NCBI GenBank assembly: GCA_016191845.1
Contig: JACPVF010000011.1
Span: 295,787 to 359,786 of the forward strand
Length of the DNA: 64,000 nucleotides
From: Chloroflexota bacterium
GTDB taxonomy: Bacteria; Chloroflexota; Anaerolineae; Anaerolineales; Villigracilaceae
Direction of reading: 5' to 3'
A program made the translations under genes and the position numbers. Positions within the stretch are counted from its first letter, which is position 1; every line of letters begins with the position of its first letter. Shown one piece after another: positions 41,241 through 49,503 of the stretch. A model generated the notes under the pieces. It did no database searches, was not told the DNA's origin, and worked only from the letters and a program-made list of their open reading frames with translations.

Positions 41241-41687
41241 ATGTTTTCAAAAGCAAATAAATTTATTTTCCTGTTAATTGTGCTTGCGCTGGTTGGCACG
41301 GCAATTTCAGCCTGTTCCACATCAAGTTCAAGTGAAGTTCATCTTGCCATGTCGCCATTGGACCAAATGCCAATGGATGTTCAATCCGCTCCAGTGGCAG
41401 TGCAAGAGGCGTACCAGTTTAATACCGCCAATCCCGACATCATGCAGGATATTCCCTGTTATTGCGGATGCGGCGACATCGGTCACACCTCCAATTATGA
41501 TTGCTACGTTTCGGATGTGGATGCCAGCGGGAAGATCACCTTCGACAATCATGCCCTCGGCTGCTCCATCTGCGTGGACATCACCCAGGATGTGATGCGC
41601 ATGCTGAACGAGGGCAAAAGTCCGCAGGATGCCAGGGCATACATCGACACAACCTATTCAAAATACGGGCGATCCAATATTCCCTAA
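41241..41687 (+). CDS. PCYCGCG-motif lipoprotein
   Basis: 148 residues. Lipobox 'AISAC' near residue 25, then a domain with 'DIPCYCGCGDIGHTSNYDCYV' (quoted in part) and 'ALGCSICVDITQDVMRML'. Several Cys and a His make a probable metal or Fe-S site. The PCYCGCG family has no settled function but recurs near copper and cytochrome oxidase genes. First gene of the operon with CuA proteins and a polyferredoxin. Confidence 0.8.
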   Translation: MFSKANKFIFLLIVLALVGTAISACSTSSSSEVHLAMSPLDQMPMDVQSAPVAVQEAYQFNTANPDIMQDIPCYCGCGDIGHTSNYDCYVSDVDASGKITFDNHALGCSICVDITQDVMRMLNEGKSPQDARAYIDTTYSKYGRSNIP

Positions 41688-41691
41688 CCAG

Positions 41692-42159
41692 ATGAACCCG
41701 CGCTTCTCTCTTCTCCTCCTTGTAATGGCAGGACTGGCGGTGGCATTCGCGCCCCTGCCAGTTCCAGCCATTGCGCCTCAAGAACGGACCTTTGAGATTG
41801 ACGCGCACCAGTTTGCCTATTCTCCCTCCGAACTTAAAGTCAACACTGGCGATACAGTGACCATCCAACTGGTCAACACGGATGTTGTCCACGGTTTATA
41901 TGTGGATGATTACGATATTTCCGTCGAAGCCGACCCAGGTCAATCTGCAACCCTGACCTTCGTAGCCGACAAACCCGGCTCTTTCCGCTTCCGCTGTAAC
42001 ATCACCTGCGGAGCCATGCATCCCTTCATGATCGGTAAACTAATTGTTGGAAGAAATGACTGGCTATATCGCTCGATAGGGCTTGCGTCCTTGACAGTGA
42101 TTGGCTTCTTTCCTCTTTCTTCTTTCATCTTGAAAAAAGAAGAAAGAAATGTTGCGTAG
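41692..42159 (+). CDS. CuA-type cupredoxin
   Basis: 155 residues from the ATG at 41692, 4 bp after the previous stop. Signal peptide/anchor (~1-22), cupredoxin domain with an early His in 'TDVVHGLYV' and 'CNITCGAMHPFM', which has exactly the CuA spacing C-x3-C-x3-H-x2-M of cytochrome oxidase subunit II and N2O reductase, then a C-terminal helix (~130-148). It should bind a dinuclear CuA centre and pass electrons. It is not accompanied by an oxidase subunit I. Confidence 0.85.
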   Translation: MNPRFSLLLLVMAGLAVAFAPLPVPAIAPQERTFEIDAHQFAYSPSELKVNTGDTVTIQLVNTDVVHGLYVDDYDISVEADPGQSATLTFVADKPGSFRFRCNITCGAMHPFMIGKLIVGRNDWLYRSIGLASLTVIGFFPLSSFILKKEERNVA

Positions 42160-42162
42160 ATT

Positions 42163-43494
42163 ATGAACCGCATCGAACTTACCCGTATTCCCTTTATAAA
42201 GAACGCTCTCAAAAGCCGTTACCCCCAATTGGCAGTCTTTATCGTGATGCTGATCGGATACATCTTTGCCATCCTTGCGGGACTCATCGGAACACCTGTC
42301 GGGAGTCATAACTTTAGCATTGTCTTCGTGTGGATTGCATGGTGGGCTATTCTGATTCTTGTGGCGGTTCCCTTCTTCGGGCGTGGATGGTGCGCGGTTT
42401 GCCCGATCCCGCTTCCAGGCGAATGGTTACAGCGTGGCGCAGCGTTGAGTCCCCCCGACAAAAGACCGAAGTGGCTCAATCTCCGCGTACCGAAGATGTT
42501 CCGCAATATCTGGCTGCAGAATATTTCTTTTCTTCTTCTCGCTCTTTTCAGCAGTGTTCTGCTCACCACCCCAAACATCACAGGCATTGTGCTTGCCGCC
42601 ATGCTCTTCGCCGCCATTGGACTTAGCACAGTTTTTGAACGCCGCGCCTTCTGCCGCTATCTCTGTCCCGTTGGCGGGTTTATCGGTCTGTATTCCCAAA
42701 CTGCCCCTATCGAATTGCGCATCAAAGATAAGCAGGTTTGTGTCACTTGTGAAGGCAAGCCATGCTATAACGGTTCTTCAGCAGGTTATGGCTGTCCGTG
42801 GGATGTTTTCCCCGGCGGGTTGACAAAGAATACTTACTGCGGACTCTGCATGGAATGTATCCGCACCTGCCCGCATGATAATATTGCCGTCAACCTGCGT
42901 CCCTTCTCCGCTGACCTTGCCAAACCATCCACTCGCATGGACGAAGCATTCAAAGCCTTCATCATGCTCGGCTCGGCGATTATCTATGCAGGCGTCCTGC
43001 TGGGTCCGTGGGGCGCATTCAAGGATGCCGCCTACAATGTCAGTTCAAACTCCTGGTTCATCTATGCCATCGTTTTTCTTGCGATCATCTTCGTTATTCT
43101 GCCTGGCTTGTTCATGCTTGGTATTCTAAACAAGAAGAATACGCTTCCACTTAAACAAAGATTTGCATCACTCTCAACCGCCCTGATCCCATTGGGTTTG
43201 ATGTTCTGGGTGGCATTCAGCCTGTCCTTCGTTCTCACCAACGCCTCTTACATCCTTGCCGCCCTCTCCGACCCACTGGGGCTTGGGTGGAATCTTTTTG
43301 GCACAGCCCATGCAGCATGGCAGCCGATGTTCACCTCCATTCTCGCACCTGCACAGACCTTGGCGCTGGTTGGCGGCTTGATCTGGTCGGCGCGCACCGC
43401 GCAAAAAGCCGCAGGTGAAGTAAAGGTTTCACCCATTCCAGTGATCATATATTGTTTTATCGCCACCTCTCTCATGCTCTGGTTATTGCTATGA
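42163..43494 (+). CDS. NapH/NosR-like membrane polyferredoxin
   Basis: 443 residues with about eight helices. Cys motifs: 'GWCAVCPIPLPGEW', 'RRAFCRYLCPVGGF', 'CVTCEGKPCYNG' and ferredoxin-like 'CGLCMECIRTCPHDN'. It is homologous to the protein at 37194. It lies between two CuA proteins, 3 bp after one and overlapping the next by ATGA, so the three probably form an electron path from a cytoplasmic or quinone donor through Fe-S clusters to CuA. Confidence 0.84.
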   Translation: MNRIELTRIPFIKNALKSRYPQLAVFIVMLIGYIFAILAGLIGTPVGSHNFSIVFVWIAWWAILILVAVPFFGRGWCAVCPIPLPGEWLQRGAALSPPDKRPKWLNLRVPKMFRNIWLQNISFLLLALFSSVLLTTPNITGIVLAAMLFAAIGLSTVFERRAFCRYLCPVGGFIGLYSQTAPIELRIKDKQVCVTCEGKPCYNGSSAGYGCPWDVFPGGLTKNTYCGLCMECIRTCPHDNIAVNLRPFSADLAKPSTRMDEAFKAFIMLGSAIIYAGVLLGPWGAFKDAAYNVSSNSWFIYAIVFLAIIFVILPGLFMLGILNKKNTLPLKQRFASLSTALIPLGLMFWVAFSLSFVLTNASYILAALSDPLGLGWNLFGTAHAAWQPMFTSILAPAQTLALVGGLIWSARTAQKAAGEVKVSPIPVIIYCFIATSLMLWLLL

Positions 43495-44468
43495 AACGCT
43501 CCGAACTCATCTCACGCATCCTGATTATCACAGGGATACTCCTTGCCGTTGGCGCTCCATTATTCCTTTGGGCACGCACACCTTTGATCCACGCACGCAT
43601 GGCGGAGGATGGCGGCTGGAATCCCGATGTCATTCAAGCAGAAGTGGGCAAGCCTCTTCATCTAAAGATCACTTCCGATGACGTTGTACATGGTTTTGCA
43701 GTCGGTCAGATGGACATGCGAAGTGTGGACATCCTGCCCGGCAAAGTTACCGAGGTCACATTGAACTTCGACAAGCCTGGAATCTATGCCTTCTTCTGCA
43801 CGCGTTGGTGCGGACTCAACCACTGGCGCATGCGCGGCACAATAGAAGTCAGCGGCGCTTCTACTGACCCCCAGCCTGCCTCTGTTCCCCTCTACGTTTC
43901 CCTCAACCTCGACCTTGACGCTCCGCACGACGCGCCTGTTGTTCCAACAGGAAAGCCTTCGGCGACCAGCGGTCAATTACTGGAAGCCAATTTACCAATT
44001 GACCAGTCTGCCGACTACTATCGTTCTCATTCACCTTATGAGGTTTTTGAAAGTTTACAAAACACATCCCTAACCGAAGCCCAACGCTGGGACACAGTCG
44101 CCTACTTCTGGCAATCCAATACCACCCCTGAATCCCTTGCAAACGGGAAACAACTCTACGCCCAAAATTGCGCCGCCTGTCACGGTGAAAATGGCGCAGG
44201 CGATGGCGTCTTTGCCGACGATCTTGCCGAGGCAGGTGAAGCCTCCATGCAAACAATGGAGGGCGCAATGAATATGGTGATGCAAGTGCCTGTGGATTTC
44301 ACCGATCCGCGGCGGATGCTTGGTGCAAGCCCTGCATTATTACAAGGGAAAATCCTACGCGGAGGCATGGGAACAGGGATGCCCATGTGGGGCGTCATTT
44401 TTACCGAAAAACAAATCTGGGACCTGATCGCATACATCTATTCGTTCCAGTTTGAATATGGAAATTAA
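43491..44468 (+). CDS. CuA cupredoxin fused to cytochrome c
   Basis: 325 residues from the ATG at 43491 (overlaps the previous stop). N-terminal helix (~8-28), CuA domain with 'VVHGFAVG' and 'CTRWCGLNHWRM' (C-x3-C-x3-H-x2-M), a linker, and a class I cytochrome c with 'NCAACHGENGAGDG' and a distal Met in 'GMGTGMPMWG'. This resembles caa3-type subunit II, but without the oxidase and with a different domain frame. It can relay electrons CuA to heme c in the periplasm. Confidence 0.86.
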   Translation: MKRSELISRILIITGILLAVGAPLFLWARTPLIHARMAEDGGWNPDVIQAEVGKPLHLKITSDDVVHGFAVGQMDMRSVDILPGKVTEVTLNFDKPGIYAFFCTRWCGLNHWRMRGTIEVSGASTDPQPASVPLYVSLNLDLDAPHDAPVVPTGKPSATSGQLLEANLPIDQSADYYRSHSPYEVFESLQNTSLTEAQRWDTVAYFWQSNTTPESLANGKQLYAQNCAACHGENGAGDGVFADDLAEAGEASMQTMEGAMNMVMQVPVDFTDPRRMLGASPALLQGKILRGGMGTGMPMWGVIFTEKQIWDLIAYIYSFQFEYGN

Positions 44469-44477
44469 GGAGGCTCT

Positions 44478-44936
44478 ATGAGCAAAAAACATAAGAGACA
44501 GAAACAAAAGCAGAAGTTCCCGTGGCTGTTTCTGGCGCTGGGCGGAGTGTTCATCGCCCTTGCAGTATTTCTGTTCGCGCGTCAGGGGGATGGTGGCAGC
44601 ACGCCGTCGATCGCAGTGGATCAACAGTTGATTGACTATGGCGATGTGAAGTTTAACGTGGAGAAGACTTTCGCGATCAAAGTTACCAATACCGGGGATG
44701 GCACACTGCGCTTCAAGGAAGACCCGTACATCGAAGTACTGGAGGGATGCTGACCACCTCAACTAACCATCGGTTCGATGGTACTCAAACCTGGCGAAAG
44801 CACCATTGTCGAATCCAGTGTCTTCATGATGCACGAAGGCATGGATGGCCCGCACAACTTTGCGGTTCATTTGAAAACAAATGATCCCGCGAATCCTGAT
44901 CTGATTGTGAATGTACTATCCAATTGGATCCCCTAA
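44478..44936 (+). CDS. DUF1573-like protein with in-frame UGA: probable selenoprotein
   Basis: 152 residues if the UGA at 44751-44753 (codon 92) is read as selenocysteine, otherwise cut at 91. N-terminal basic stretch and helix (~16-36), then an Ig-like DUF1573 domain. The reading frame stays open after the UGA to TAA at 44934 and gives 'PPQLTIGSMVLKPGES', 'MMHEGMDGPHNF' and 'VHLKTNDP', matching my memory of homologues that have Cys-Cys-Pro-Pro at this spot. Here it is Cys-UGA-Pro-Pro. A SECIS-like hairpin follows. Probable thiol/selenol redox role at the membrane; a TGC/TGT to TGA error or mutation is the alternative. Confidence 0.75.
44766..44782 (+). promoter_or_regulatory. SECIS-like hairpin after the UGA codon
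   Basis: ACCATC-GGTTC-GATGGT: 6-bp perfect stem with a 5-nt loop beginning GG. The loop starts 19 nt after the UGA, inside the range seen for bacterial SECIS elements, which need a G in the first loop positions. The hairpin lies in the coding sequence, as in bacterial selenoprotein genes. Confidence 0.55.
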
Positions 44937-44956
44937 GATCTGGAGGTCTATATTCA

Positions 44957-45784
44957 ATGTTTGCAAGTTTTCTATTATCACTGCGTGAAGGTCTGGAAGC
45001 CGCCCTGATCATCGGCATCGTACTGGGAGTCCTTGTAAAACTAAAGCGCACGGATATGAACGGCGTCGTCTGGCGAGGTGTAGGCTTAGCCGCACTGTTA
45101 AGTCTTGTCGCAGCGCTGGCTCTTAACCTGCTTGGAATGGAATTCGAAGGTAGAGGCGAGGAAATTTTCGAGGGCATTGCCATGCTTCTTGCCGCAGGAG
45201 TCCTAACCTGGATGATCCTATGGATGAAAAATCATGGTAGTACACTCAAGAGTGAAATTGAGGAACAAACCAACCAGGCAGCGCTGGGCAAGGGACAGAA
45301 AGCCCTGTTCGCGTTGGCTTTCCTGGCAGTATTCCGCGAGGGGATTGAATTGGCGTTGTTCCTGCTCGCGGCAAGACTGACTTCCAGTCCGTTGCAAACG
45401 GTTTCCGGCGCATTACTTGGCTTGATCAGTGCGGCGTTTTTGGGTTGGATAGTGTTTTCATCCACCATGAGACTCAGTCTGCGTAATTTCTTTGGCGTAA
45501 CCAACATTCTTCTGGTTATTTTTGCGGCGGGTCTGGTTGGGCTGGGAGTTCACGAGTTCAATGAAGCAGGGATCATTCCTTCAGTAATCGAAAACGTCTG
45601 GAACATCAATGCCATTCTGAGCGACAAGAGTGAGGTGGGATTGCTTCTCAAAGCGCTGGTCGGATACAACGGTAATCCTTCCCTGACAGAAGTCGGCGCT
45701 TATGTAGGCTACCTTGTAATTTTGGCAGTCATATTGATTCTTCAAGGGAAGAACCAAATCCCAGCCAGTGTGTCAACAAGATAA
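44957..45784 (+). CDS. FTR1-family iron permease
   Basis: 275 residues from the ATG at 44957 (GGAGG upstream). Seven helices with the two REGxE motifs of FTR1/EfeU: 'LREGLEAALIIG' and 'FREGIELALFLL'. These Glu residues carry ferric iron after oxidation. FTR1 works with a multicopper oxidase or a cupredoxin/Dyp partner; the multicopper oxidase at 21446 or the cupredoxins here could serve. It ends before a strong terminator. Confidence 0.87.
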   Translation: MFASFLLSLREGLEAALIIGIVLGVLVKLKRTDMNGVVWRGVGLAALLSLVAALALNLLGMEFEGRGEEIFEGIAMLLAAGVLTWMILWMKNHGSTLKSEIEEQTNQAALGKGQKALFALAFLAVFREGIELALFLLAARLTSSPLQTVSGALLGLISAAFLGWIVFSSTMRLSLRNFFGVTNILLVIFAAGLVGLGVHEFNEAGIIPSVIENVWNINAILSDKSEVGLLLKALVGYNGNPSLTEVGAYVGYLVILAVILILQGKNQIPASVSTR

Positions 45785-45786
45785 AA

Positions 45787-45816
45787 AACTGCCTTCGGAG
45801 TTTCCGAAGGCAGTTG
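45787..45816. terminator. Bidirectional terminator
   Basis: Perfect 12-bp stem AACTGCCTTCGG / CCGAAGGCAGTT with a 5-nt loop between the convergent FTR1 and ATPase genes, with A-rich and T-rich flanks. Confidence 0.9.
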
Positions 45817-45818
45817 AT

Positions 45819-47906
45819 TTATTTGTGCCTCAGCAATCTTGCTGAATTACCCATGATGCCGATATCGGGCAGGGATTGTGCGGCGGCGGCAAGAACAGGC
45901 GGAAGGACGCCAACAGCTGCCAGGGATAATCCCACAAGATTGTAGATGGTAGTAAACGCCAGGTTTGTCTTGACGATCTTCATGGTGCGTATGGCTATTT
46001 TCAAGGCATCGGGCACCAAATTCCAGTCTTCGCGCATAAGGGCGATGTGAGCCGCTTCGATGGCGACATCCGTTCCTGCTGCGCCCATTGCCATGCCGAC
46101 ATCCGCCTGGGCAAGCGCGGGTGCGTCGTTCACGCCGTCGCCGATCATGACAACCACATGTCCCTTTGCCTGATATTCCCTGACCACATTGATCTTGTGT
46201 TCAGGCAGTAGATTTGCGCGGTAGGAGACGCCCAGTTTTTCTGCCAGCGCGGAAGCCGTTCTTTCGTTATCTCCCGTGAGCAGTTCAATATATCGAATCC
46301 CAAGCGAACGAACTTCAGCCAGCGCGTTTGGCACTTCGGAACGCAAAGTATCCGAGGCTGCGAAGACGCCCACCAATTCCTGATTCTGTTCCATGAACAG
46401 GAGAGTCTTGCCTTGGGCTTCCAAATCTGTGGCAATGGGCAATGATGCGGCGGAGGGAATCATACGTCGATTTCCAATCCGAATGGTCTGAGCGTTGATA
46501 ATAGCCTGAACACCATGTCCAGGGATGGCTTCAAATTTTTCAGGCTCGATCAATGCGGCGTTTTCCTCACGAGCCATCACACGCACTGCTTCTGCCAGCG
46601 GATGTTCGGAATAGCGTTCGGCAGAGGCGGCAAGACCAAGCAGGTCTGAGCGCGATAATCCATTCAACGAAATGACATCCGTAATCTGCGGCTGTCCGAG
46701 GGTGAGCGTGCCAGTCTTATCTACCAACAGAACATCAGCACGCGCCAACAATTCAAGATACTTGCCGCCTTTGATGAGCAATCCGCGTTTGGCGCTGGCG
46801 CCCACGGAGGCGAGCATGGCAACTGGTGTTGCCAACGCGAAGGAACACGAACAGGCAACCAATAGAACGGCGGCAGTGGATAATGGATTTCGGGTGAATA
46901 GAAAGGTCAGCCCTGCAATCACGGCGACCACAGGCAGATACCAGGCGCTGAATTTATCGGCAATCTGTTGAACATTGGCGCGATGCGCTTCTGCCTCCTC
47001 CACCATCTTTACCACGCGTCCGAATGTTGTGTCTGTTCCGATTCGTTCCGCGCGGATGCGCAGACTACCAAGCTTGGCGATCGTTGCGGCATAAACATGC
47101 GTACCACTCGCAGCTTCAATGGGCATGGATTCGCCTGTGATGGCGGATTGGTCGATGGTGGCTTGACCGCTGATGACTTCACCGTCTACAGCGATCTTTT
47201 CGCCAGGACGAACGATGATTGTTTCACCGACTTTCAATTCGGTAATTGGCACTTCCACTTCCGTTCCATCGCGTTCCACACGGGCGGTTTGAGGAGCAAG
47301 GGATGTTAATTCCTTCACGGCACGGCGGGCAGATTCGGTGGTGAAATTCTCTACATAATCGCCGACGCGCATGAAGACGACCACAAGCGCCGCCGTAACC
47401 CATTGACCCACGACCAACGCCGCGATGACACCGATGGTCATCAGGGTGTGCGAAATGATCTGACGTTTCAATGTGGCACGAATGACATTCATAAAGACGG
47501 GATAACCGCCTACAATTACGAACAGGACACCGAGCGGGAAGGGGATCAGTTCATTGAGAAAATCGAATAAGCCCAAGCCTTCGCCGAAGATCACCACACT
47601 CAAAATGATGGCAAACACACTGACCAGCAGGATCGTCAATCGGCGGTTGAAGTCGCCCATCGAAACAGGATCAACTTTGGGTGAGTCTGAAGCGGGCACG
47701 TCATAACCTGCACCCTGAACGGCGGCACGGATGGTGGACATGTCCACCTGCGCGGGGTCAAGTCTCACCACGGCTTTTTCGGTGCCAAGGAATACATTTA
47801 CGGATTGCACACCAGGCAATTTTTCGATGGCATGTTGAACGTGCATGGTGCATTCGGCACAGTCCATGCCTGAGATGGGGATTTCGAGGGTCTGCGGGTT
47901 AGCCAT
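45819..47906 (-). CDS. P1B-type heavy-metal ATPase with a CSC motif
   Basis: 695 residues from the ATG at 47906 (AAGGA upstream, 8-bp overlap with the ArsR gene). HMA domain with 'GMDCAEC' (C16, C19), actuator 'SAITGESMP', transmembrane metal site C352-S353-C354 where most P1B pumps have CPC, D396 in 'DKTGTLTLG', and '[20 protein letters not shown]'. The CSC substitution suggests a metal other than Cu(I). Together with a CmtR-like sensor, cadmium, lead or zinc is a fair guess. It forms a two-gene operon with its repressor. Confidence 0.88.
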   Translation of the reverse strand: MANPQTLEIPISGMDCAECTMHVQHAIEKLPGVQSVNVFLGTEKAVVRLDPAQVDMSTIRAAVQGAGYDVPASDSPKVDPVSMGDFNRRLTILLVSVFAIILSVVIFGEGLGLFDFLNELIPFPLGVLFVIVGGYPVFMNVIRATLKRQIISHTLMTIGVIAALVVGQWVTAALVVVFMRVGDYVENFTTESARRAVKELTSLAPQTARVERDGTEVEVPITELKVGETIIVRPGEKIAVDGEVISGQATIDQSAITGESMPIEAASGTHVYAATIAKLGSLRIRAERIGTDTTFGRVVKMVEEAEAHRANVQQIADKFSAWYLPVVAVIAGLTFLFTRNPLSTAAVLLVACSCSFALATPVAMLASVGASAKRGLLIKGGKYLELLARADVLLVDKTGTLTLGQPQITDVISLNGLSRSDLLGLAASAERYSEHPLAEAVRVMAREENAALIEPEKFEAIPGHGVQAIINAQTIRIGNRRMIPSAASLPIATDLEAQGKTLLFMEQNQELVGVFAASDTLRSEVPNALAEVRSLGIRYIELLTGDNERTASALAEKLGVSYRANLLPEHKINVVREYQAKGHVVVMIGDGVNDAPALAQADVGMAMGAAGTDVAIEAAHIALMREDWNLVPDALKIAIRTMKIVKTNLAFTTIYNLVGLSLAAVGVLPPVLAAAAQSLPDIGIMGNSARLLRHK

Positions 47907-48249
47907 TTTTGGCATCCTTGATGGTATAGCGCGTGCATTCATAAACGCCTTTTGCGACATCAGCGAGAAGTTCATCTGCCAGGATCAGCAGTCGCCCCAC
48001 GCGTTTGTCGCTTAATTCGTAGTAAACAAAACGTCCCTGTTGCTCGGCAGCCACCAAACCGCAATCGCGTAAACACGCAAGGTGATTTGATACATTTGAT
48101 TGTGTGAGACCTGTCGCTTCCACAATTTCACTTACAGTCAGGGCACCACCATGCAGGGCGCTGAGAATCGAAAGACGGGATGGATCGGAAAAGCCGCGAA
48201 AGAGTTTGGCTTGAATATCAATGGATTTGGGGTTGGCAACGAGAAGCAT
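47899..48249 (-). CDS. ArsR/SmtB-family metal sensor (CmtR-like)
   Basis: 116 residues. Winged helix-turn-helix with 'LFRGFSDPSRLSILSAL' and 'TGLTQSNVSNHLACLRDCGLV'. Cys residues at 'CLRDC' in the recognition helix, and a third in 'VYECTRY' near the C-terminus, repeat the three-Cys site of CmtR, which senses Cd(II)/Pb(II). It would repress its own operon with the ATPase and let go when metal binds. The operator is at 48263-48290. Confidence 0.87.
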   Translation of the reverse strand: MLLVANPKSIDIQAKLFRGFSDPSRLSILSALHGGALTVSEIVEATGLTQSNVSNHLACLRDCGLVAAEQQGRFVYYELSDKRVGRLLILADELLADVAKGVYECTRYTIKDAKNG

Positions 48250-48262
48250 ATGGATTCCTCTT

Positions 48263-48290
48263 ATATCATCATATCAGCATGTGGTGATAT
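48263..48290. promoter_or_regulatory. Putative ArsR-family operator
   Basis: Inverted repeat ATATCA-N16-TGATAT, with more imperfect symmetry inside. It starts 14 bp before the start of the ArsR gene, in the position expected for autorepression. Confidence 0.5.
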
Positions 48291-48365
48291 TACCCCCAGA
48301 CCATACATTGGTCAAGCATGTATCCGCCTGCAAACCAATTCTCTTGTTTTCTTATTTTGCCTGGA

Positions 48366-49496
48366 TCATTTCTTTTCGATGGGAAGCGTGAAGGCAAATA
48401 GACTTCCCTGTCCATCTCCCGCCGACTCCACCCAGATGCGCCCGCCGTGCGCTTCGACGAGGGCGCGTGCGATTGTCAAGCCAATGCCGCTTCCGCCGCC
48501 TGCCTGCCGTGAACGGGATTTGTCCACGCGATAGAAGCGGTCGAAGATGTGCGAGAGGTGTTCGGGTGGAATTCCAATACCCGTGTCGCGAATGGAAAAT
48601 TGGATCTCATGATTGATTCTCTTTGCGGAAATGGTAACTCTACCGCCTTCTGACGTATATTGCAAAGCGTTGCCTGTCAGGTTGGTCAACACCTGCACAG
48701 CGCGATCTTCGTCAGCCAGGACAAGTGGAAGGTTAGGAGTCAGTTCAAAGTCCAGTAGGATGCGTTTCGATTCTGCGTGAGGGGAAAGGCGCCTGGTCAC
48801 CGTTCGCACCAGCGTGGATGCATCCACGGGGCGATCTTCCAGTTGATAAGCGCGGGCTTCCACACGGCTGAGTTCCTGCAAATCGTTTACGAGGCGATTA
48901 AGCCGCTCCGCCTCAGCATGGACCTGTTGATAAGTTTCGTCGGTAGCAGGCAGGATGCCGTCCATCAATCCTTCCATCGAACCTTTGATGGCGGTGAGTG
49001 GTGTGCGCAGTTCGTGGCTGACGTCACCGATAAGTCGGCGACGCATGGATTCCACCTCATTCAGTTTTTCCGCCATCTGATTGAAATACACTGCAAGTTG
49101 GGCGAGTTCGTCATTACCATTGACTTGCACGCGTTCGTCGTATCGTCCATCGGCAATTCGTTGTGTGGCAAGCGACATGGACTGAATGGGAGCGATCACA
49201 CTGCGACTGAAGAACAAGCTAAGAATGAATGCGGCAAGCATGGCTGCAAGCGTTGCATACATCAGGGCTTCGTTGAAACTGGCACGGAAATCCACATACA
49301 GTTGTCCCATCGAATTGTTCATACCCATCCCCATTCCCATGCCGCCGTCCATCATTCCATTCATGTGGCGGTTAAAGGAGGTCGGCAGGATGAATTGACT
49401 GGCAATTACCAACACCAGCACCCCGACTACAATGATTACGAGATAGGACAGTAACAGCCTTGCGCCCAGGTGACGGCGGAAATACTCAATCATCAT
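48366..49496 (-). CDS. Sensor histidine kinase with Met-rich sensor loop
   Basis: 376 residues. Helix ~12-32, a short extracytoplasmic loop containing 'HMNGMMDGGMGMGMGMNN', second helix ~75-95, HAMP, HisKA with 'DVSHELRTPLTAIKG', and HATPase motifs 'GIGIPPEHLSHIFDRFYR' and 'GGSGIGLTIARALVEAHGG' (EnvZ/BaeS class). The Met-rich loop is a ready Cu(I)/Ag(I) site, similar in idea to CusS. It lies 7 bp after the OmpR-type regulator, and its target next to it is also Met-rich. Confidence 0.88.
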   Translation of the reverse strand: MMIEYFRRHLGARLLLSYLVIIVVGVLVLVIASQFILPTSFNRHMNGMMDGGMGMGMGMNNSMGQLYVDFRASFNEALMYATLAAMLAAFILSLFFSRSVIAPIQSMSLATQRIADGRYDERVQVNGNDELAQLAVYFNQMAEKLNEVESMRRRLIGDVSHELRTPLTAIKGSMEGLMDGILPATDETYQQVHAEAERLNRLVNDLQELSRVEARAYQLEDRPVDASTLVRTVTRRLSPHAESKRILLDFELTPNLPLVLADEDRAVQVLTNLTGNALQYTSEGGRVTISAKRINHEIQFSIRDTGIGIPPEHLSHIFDRFYRVDKSRSRQAGGGSGIGLTIARALVEAHGGRIWVESAGDGQGSLFAFTLPIEKK

Positions 49497-49503
49497 TCCT
49501 CAC

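Noticed and set aside
44478..44753. Reading the DUF1573-like gene as a pseudogene cut by a stop
   Set aside because: The downstream frame is intact to a proper stop and keeps conserved-looking motifs. Only one TGA is present, at a redox position, with a hairpin after it. Kept as the alternative only.
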